A stretch of DNA of 64,000 nt from assembly GCF_034259325.1 (NCBI RefSeq), contig NZ_JAXIVS010000001.1, forward strand, positions 744,001-808,000, in the 5' to 3' direction. Numbering within the stretch: the stretch's first letter is position 1; each line of letters opens with the position of its first letter. Positions 60,334 through 64,000 of the stretch are shown piece after piece. Both the position numbers and the translations under genes were made by a program. The notes beneath the pieces are model-generated. The model did no database searches, was not told the origin of the DNA, and saw only the letters and a program-made list of their open reading frames with translations. Source of the DNA: Hyalangium ruber (lineage in GTDB: Bacteria > Myxococcota > Myxococcia > Myxococcales > Myxococcaceae).

Positions 60334-62364
60334 TTACTCGCTCGCCGTCTCGACGTTGCGGTTGGCCGAGTCACGCTCGATGCAGCCCTTGGTGAGCGTG
60401 TACTGGTAGGTGCCCAGCTCGTCTCGCCAGTACTCACCCTCGTAAGGCCAGTAGAGCTGATCGTCCGCCACCGCCACCGAGTAGCGGTACTTCTTGACGA
60501 TCGCCGTGCGTCCACCCGCCTTGAGCTGCTCCTCGAGGAACTCCTTCTCCTTGGTCGTCGTCTCGAACTTGATGCGCAGACCGTTGGCCAGCAGCTGCTT
60601 GAGCGCCAGGAGCTCCGTCTCCAGCTTGCCCTTGGACATGATGCCCGCCTTCTCGATGAGGCCGGTGCGCTGGACCTTCAGGCCCTCCAGCAGCTCCTTG
60701 GTGAGCTCGGAGTACTTGAAGGTGTCGCCCTTCTCCGCGAAGGCATCCATCTCCGACTCCAGCTCGAGGATGGAGTCGTTGGTCTTCTTCAGGTCCTGAT
60801 CCGTCAACGCCAGGCGGAGGATGCGCTCGAGGATGATGTCGGTGCCGTTCTTCGCCTGCCCCTCCTTGTTCTTCTTCTGCACCTCGGCGAGCACGCTGTA
60901 GTACTCGCTGGCGTCCATCTCCTTCTTCACCAGCAGTTCCAGCTGCTCGTGAACCGGCAGATAGGTGCGCTCGAAGTCCTGGAGGATGAGGGAGGACTCG
61001 CGGTAGCGGCAGTTCTCGTAATAGATGACCGCCTTGAGGATGAGCGCCTCGGGGAAGTACTCCTCGCGGAAGAAGGGCGAGGACAGGGTGATGAGGTTGC
61101 CCAGCGCCTGCTCGTACTGGCCCACGCGGTAGTTGGCCCAGCTGCCCTCGAACATCGACTCGAGCCACTGGTTGGTGCCGCGCTCGATCTTGTTGAAGTA
61201 GAAGATCGCGTAGCGGTTCTGCTGCATGCCGTAGTGCGTGCGCGCCAGCTGCATGAAGGCCAGCTCACGCAGCGACTGATCGAGCTGCACCTGCTCCGCC
61301 GTCTTCACGCCCCCGGGCCGGGTGAGGCGAACCACTTCCTTCATCGCCTCGATGGAGGCCACCATGCTGGTGTCGCCGCGCCGCTGGTCCGCTGTCTTGT
61401 TCTTGCTGCCATTGCGGAAGTACGACAGGCCCTCGAGGTACTTGGCGCGCGGGTAGAAGATGTCGGTGCGCGGAATCTGCAGCGTCAGGCGCTTCACTTC
61501 CTCGAAGCTCTTGTCCGCGGCGTCCACCTGGCCCACCTGATCCAGCGCCCGGCCACGCACGAAGTGGTAGCGCGCCAGCAGGTAGCGGAACTCGTTGCGG
61601 AACTTCTCGGGGAACTCGTAGTTGGCGTAGCGGGCAATCTCATCGAGGATCACCGTCTCGTTCTTCGTCTTGCGGCTGATGAAGAAGAGCCACTCGAGGC
61701 TGGTCTTGAAGTACTTGGTCTGCGGACCTTCGGCGAGGATCTTCGAGAACTCGCCGAGCGACGAGTGGTACAGGCCCATGCGGTACAGGGCCTTGGCCAC
61801 CACGTAGCGGGCCTCGGTGTGGAGCGCCGCCAGCTTCGGATCCTTGATGATCTCGTAGGCGACCATCGAGGACTGCTCGTACTCATCGTTCTTGAAGAAC
61901 GAGATGGCCACATCCAGGCGCTGGCGGTCGGCCGTCTTGCCCGACACGTCCACCGCATCGAAGCTCATCGTCGGCGCGGTGCCCTTGTTGGTGTCACCGG
62001 AGAGGTCCAACCCCAGCCCACCCTGCTCTTCCGCGGCGGGCGCGGCGGCCGGCGGCGCGGCGGGCGACGGCGTGGGCGCCTCGGTGCCGGAGCCGGCCGG
62101 CGCCGCGGGCGGGGTGGTCGTCGGCGCCGCGGGCGGAGTCGCCAGGGGCGAGCTCTCCGCGGGAGTCTCCTCCTCCTCCTCCGGCGGGGGCGTGCCCTTC
62201 TTGCCCTTGGCGGTCTTCTTCTTCTTGGGGGTGGCCTTCTTCTTCTTCTTCTTCGAAGAGCCAGGCAGATCGAGGCCTTCGAAGCTCTGGGCAGGGGCCG
62301 GCATGGCCCAGGTCAGCGCGAGCCCGAGGAGCGCGAAGCGGAGCAGTCGGAGAGAGCGGATCAT
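60334..62364 (-). CDS. gltC: GltC-like gliding-motility TPR protein
   Basis: A signal peptide (LLGLALTWAMPAPA) is followed by a lysine tract (KKKKKKATPKKKK), a Pro/Ala/Glu-rich linker to about residue 115 and a 530-residue TPR-like helical solenoid (SLGEFSKILAEG, RALDQVGQVDAADKSFEE, YAIFYFNKIERGTNQWLES). Length (676) and position beside two barrel proteins match GltC of the M. xanthus Agl-Glt gliding machine, which forms an outer-membrane complex with GltA, GltB and GltK. Its ATG overlaps the gltA stop. The name follows from architecture and context. Confidence 0.75.
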   Translation of the reverse strand: MIRSLRLLRFALLGLALTWAMPAPAQSFEGLDLPGSSKKKKKKATPKKKKTAKGKKGTPPPEEEEETPAESSPLATPPAAPTTTPPAAPAGSGTEAPTPSPAAPPAAAPAAEEQGGLGLDLSGDTNKGTAPTMSFDAVDVSGKTADRQRLDVAISFFKNDEYEQSSMVAYEIIKDPKLAALHTEARYVVAKALYRMGLYHSSLGEFSKILAEGPQTKYFKTSLEWLFFISRKTKNETVILDEIARYANYEFPEKFRNEFRYLLARYHFVRGRALDQVGQVDAADKSFEEVKRLTLQIPRTDIFYPRAKYLEGLSYFRNGSKNKTADQRRGDTSMVASIEAMKEVVRLTRPGGVKTAEQVQLDQSLRELAFMQLARTHYGMQQNRYAIFYFNKIERGTNQWLESMFEGSWANYRVGQYEQALGNLITLSSPFFREEYFPEALILKAVIYYENCRYRESSLILQDFERTYLPVHEQLELLVKKEMDASEYYSVLAEVQKKNKEGQAKNGTDIILERILRLALTDQDLKKTNDSILELESEMDAFAEKGDTFKYSELTKELLEGLKVQRTGLIEKAGIMSKGKLETELLALKQLLANGLRIKFETTTKEKEFLEEQLKAGGRTAIVKKYRYSVAVADDQLYWPYEGEYWRDELGTYQYTLTKGCIERDSANRNVETASE

Positions 62365-63194
62365 GACTCGGGAAGGGCGGTGGGGAAGAAGAAGGAGAAG
62401 CCCAGCTCGAACATCAGCTGGTTGCGCAGGGTGGTGGCCGGCAGCACGGCCTTCTCCACGTAGATGAGGTCCCTCACCTCCGTGCGCAGCGTCATGTGGC
62501 GGTTGAGGAAGAAGCGCAGGCCGATGCCGACGTTGCCGCCCACCGCCGTGTACGAGGTGCTGCTCGAGGCGGGGTTCTCGGGCGGGCCCTTGTACTGCAC
62601 CATCGAGACGCCGCCGACGCCGTACAGATCGAAGTGGGCGAAGCTCTCGGCCAGCAGGGAGATCTTCCCGTAGATGGGGGCCCACTGCACATCCAAGCCG
62701 CCCATCAGGGTGAGCTGACCGGGAGCGGAGCCATCGAGCTGCTCGAAGGTAGGCGAGCGGCAGCCGCGCTGCACGTCGCCGTCGGTGCCGTTGTCGAACC
62801 TGCAGATCTGCGCCGAGCCGGACACCGTGGGCAGCGAGTAGCCAGCGCGCAGGCTGATGCCCAGCGTCTCCGCGGGGTGGTAGGTGACGGTGCCGCCGAA
62901 GATGTACTTGCGGAAGAAGGCATCGCGCAGCGTCACGGTGGCCGAGGGGCTGAACTCGAAACGGCCCTTCTTGAGGAACAGGTGGCCGGAGACGGGGCGG
63001 ATGCGCTCGCGCAGCGGGCCCACCCGGTCCTTGTCCACTTCGGACACGTCACCCGCCTCGGTCTCCGAGGAGGAGGAGGAAGCGGGCGCCGGAGCGGGCT
63101 TGGGGTCGGAGGCGGGAGCCGGCGCGGGCGCCGTCTGGGCCAGCGCCGCCATGGGAGCAAGCCACAGGGCCGCGATCAGTCGGAGGGAGCGCAT
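62361..63194 (-). CDS. gltA: GltA-like outer-membrane beta-barrel protein of the gliding machine
   Basis: The start is GTG-ATG at 63197/63194, overlapping the previous stop. After a signal peptide (LIAALWLAPMAALA) and a Pro/Ala/Glu linker of about 40 residues, the protein is a small beta-barrel: RFEFSPSATVTLRDAFF, TVTYHPAETLGISLRAGYSL, VQWAPIYGKISLLAE, VGIGLRFFLNRHMTLRTEV, LMFELGFSFFFP. Strand endings are aromatic as in outer-membrane proteins. It is a paralogue of its upstream neighbour. Together with gltC it matches the motility cluster order B-A-C. The A/B assignment could be swapped. Confidence 0.7.
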   Translation of the reverse strand: MRSLRLIAALWLAPMAALAQTAPAPAPASDPKPAPAPASSSSSETEAGDVSEVDKDRVGPLRERIRPVSGHLFLKKGRFEFSPSATVTLRDAFFRKYIFGGTVTYHPAETLGISLRAGYSLPTVSGSAQICRFDNGTDGDVQRGCRSPTFEQLDGSAPGQLTLMGGLDVQWAPIYGKISLLAESFAHFDLYGVGGVSMVQYKGPPENPASSSTSYTAVGGNVGIGLRFFLNRHMTLRTEVRDLIYVEKAVLPATTLRNQLMFELGFSFFFPTALPES

Positions 63195-64000
63195 CACTCG
63201 GCCTCCCGTCCCGTGGACGACAGCGGGAAGAACAGCGAGATGCCGGCATTGATGGTCATGACGTTCTGGATGGCGCCCTTGCTGGTACCCAGGGGCTGAT
63301 CCACGTACGAGGTGTTGATGAGGGCCACGTTGACGGCCAGGAAGTCCTTGGCCACGAAGCGCATTCCCAGGCCAAGGTCAGCGCCCACGTTGAGGCCGCG
63401 ATTGGGCAGCGCCGAGGTCTCCGTCCGCACCGCGCCCAAGCCGCCCAGCAGGTAGCCGTCAAAGTGGAGGATGGAGTTGAGGAAGGCCACCTTGCCGTAG
63501 AGCGGGCTCCACTCCACATCGCCCATCGCGGTCCACTGGGGCACCGAGTGGAAGATGCGGCTCTGGAAGGCGCGCTTGGCGATGTTCACGTCATCCGAGG
63601 GCAGCACCTGCATGACGGACACGCGGGCGGCCACCGAGAGGGTGTCGGCGAAGTAGTAGGCGCCGCGCACCGAGGCGCCGAACTTGGAGTAGTACGGATC
63701 ATTGATGGAGAAGCTCACCATGGGGGTGAGCTCGAAGCGGCGCGCCTTGAGGTACACCTTGCGCTGCACGCTCTTGACGCGGTCCTCCTGAGTGATGTCC
63801 GTGGGCACCACGGGCTCGGGCTCGGGGGCCGGAGCGGCGGGGGTCGAGAGGGCAGGAGGCGGCGCCGTCTCCTCGGCAGGAGCTTCCGTCTGCTCCTCCT
63901 CGGTCTTGTTGGCGTCTTCTGAGAGATCCAGCCCCATTCCTGGGTCGGTCTGGGCGAGCGCCAGCGCGGGCCAGAGGCACAGCGCGAGCAAAATAGCCTG
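63194..64000 (-). CDS. gltB: GltB-like outer-membrane beta-barrel protein (start beyond the window)
   Basis: The frame is open to the right edge; the visible start of the protein is the end of a signal peptide (LALCLWPALALA). Next comes GMGLDLSEDANKTEEE and a Pro/Glu linker, then a barrel much like its neighbour (RRFELTPMVSFSINDPYYSK, VRGAYYFADTLSVAARV, VEWSPLYGKVAFLNSI, ADLGLGMRFVAKDFLAV, INAGISLFFPL). It is the likely GltB of the outer-membrane gliding complex. The shared GLDLS motif with GltC is noted among the findings. The first few codons are missing. Confidence 0.68.
   Translation of the reverse strand, partial: QAILLALCLWPALALAQTDPGMGLDLSEDANKTEEEQTEAPAEETAPPPALSTPAAPAPEPEPVVPTDITQEDRVKSVQRKVYLKARRFELTPMVSFSINDPYYSKFGASVRGAYYFADTLSVAARVSVMQVLPSDDVNIAKRAFQSRIFHSVPQWTAMGDVEWSPLYGKVAFLNSILHFDGYLLGGLGAVRTETSALPNRGLNVGADLGLGMRFVAKDFLAVNVALINTSYVDQPLGTSKGAIQNVMTINAGISLFFPLSSTGREAE

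Overview
The window is high-GC DNA from a delta-proteobacterial myxobacterium, most likely of the Cystobacter/Archangium/Stigmatella/Myxococcus group. The evidence is two proteins with MYXO-CTERM-type tails (31180-32043 and 50736-55175), homologues of the Myxococcus gliding genes gltB-gltA-gltC at the right edge, a Hanks-type protein kinase, Asp-Ala-Gly-rich tails and many large PKD/Kelch/YWTD surface lipoproteins. No rRNA gene, intact tRNA, CRISPR array or recognisable transposase gene was found. All assignments come from reading motifs; no database search was run.

Left third (1-16.8 kb) is loosely packed accessory DNA. It starts with a nuclease toxin/DUF3396 immunity pair at the edge, followed by decayed genes (a kinase C-lobe fragment and a frameshifted cold-shock gene) and a sulfatase. 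After these come single genes separated by long spacers: a VOC-domain lipoprotein, a phospholipase-D-like lipoprotein, a DUF1254/DUF1214 protein, a YWTD-propeller lipoprotein with three nearly identical 309-bp repeats, a secreted helical-repeat protein and a Kelch lipoprotein. Two tRNA/tmRNA 3'-end relics (about 4.76 and 16.59 kb) share 17 identical bases. A roughly 52-bp structured element occurs as inverted copies upstream of the DUF1254 and YWTD genes.

Middle (16.8-28 kb) holds metabolic and housekeeping genes: acetyl-CoA synthetase, a first M50 protease, old yellow enzyme with a divergent AraC regulator, an M14 peptidase, a dienelactone hydrolase and several secreted proteins of unknown role. 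From 28 to 37.8 kb two compact minus-strand blocks follow. One encodes a MYXO-CTERM protein, a beta-barrel protein, a PKD lipoprotein and a fused MoaD-MoaE molybdopterin synthase. The other encodes UppS, CdsA, RseP, RlpA, TsaB and an aspartate-semialdehyde-dehydrogenase homologue lacking the catalytic cysteine; it links isoprenoid carrier, phospholipid, envelope-stress and wall functions.

From 38 to 50.5 kb are a protein kinase with a large acidic insert coupled to an RluA pseudouridine synthase, a YjbQ protein, DinB, a palindromic repeat array, a Bcr-type MFS pump with a divergent LysR regulator, a poly(A) polymerase/CCA-transferase family protein, an NAD-dependent epimerase and a TonB-dependent receptor with a lipoprotein partner. 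A giant subtilisin-like protease (50.7-55.2 kb) carries both an N-terminal lipobox and a C-terminal MYXO-CTERM tail and ends at a strong terminator. The right end (55.2-64 kb, minus strand) has a histidine kinase and then one tightly packed series in transcription order: gltB (cut by the edge), gltA, gltC, an MFS transporter, plsX and a HAD-like phosphatase. This places motility-machine outer-membrane parts in one apparent transcription unit with phospholipid-precursor synthesis.
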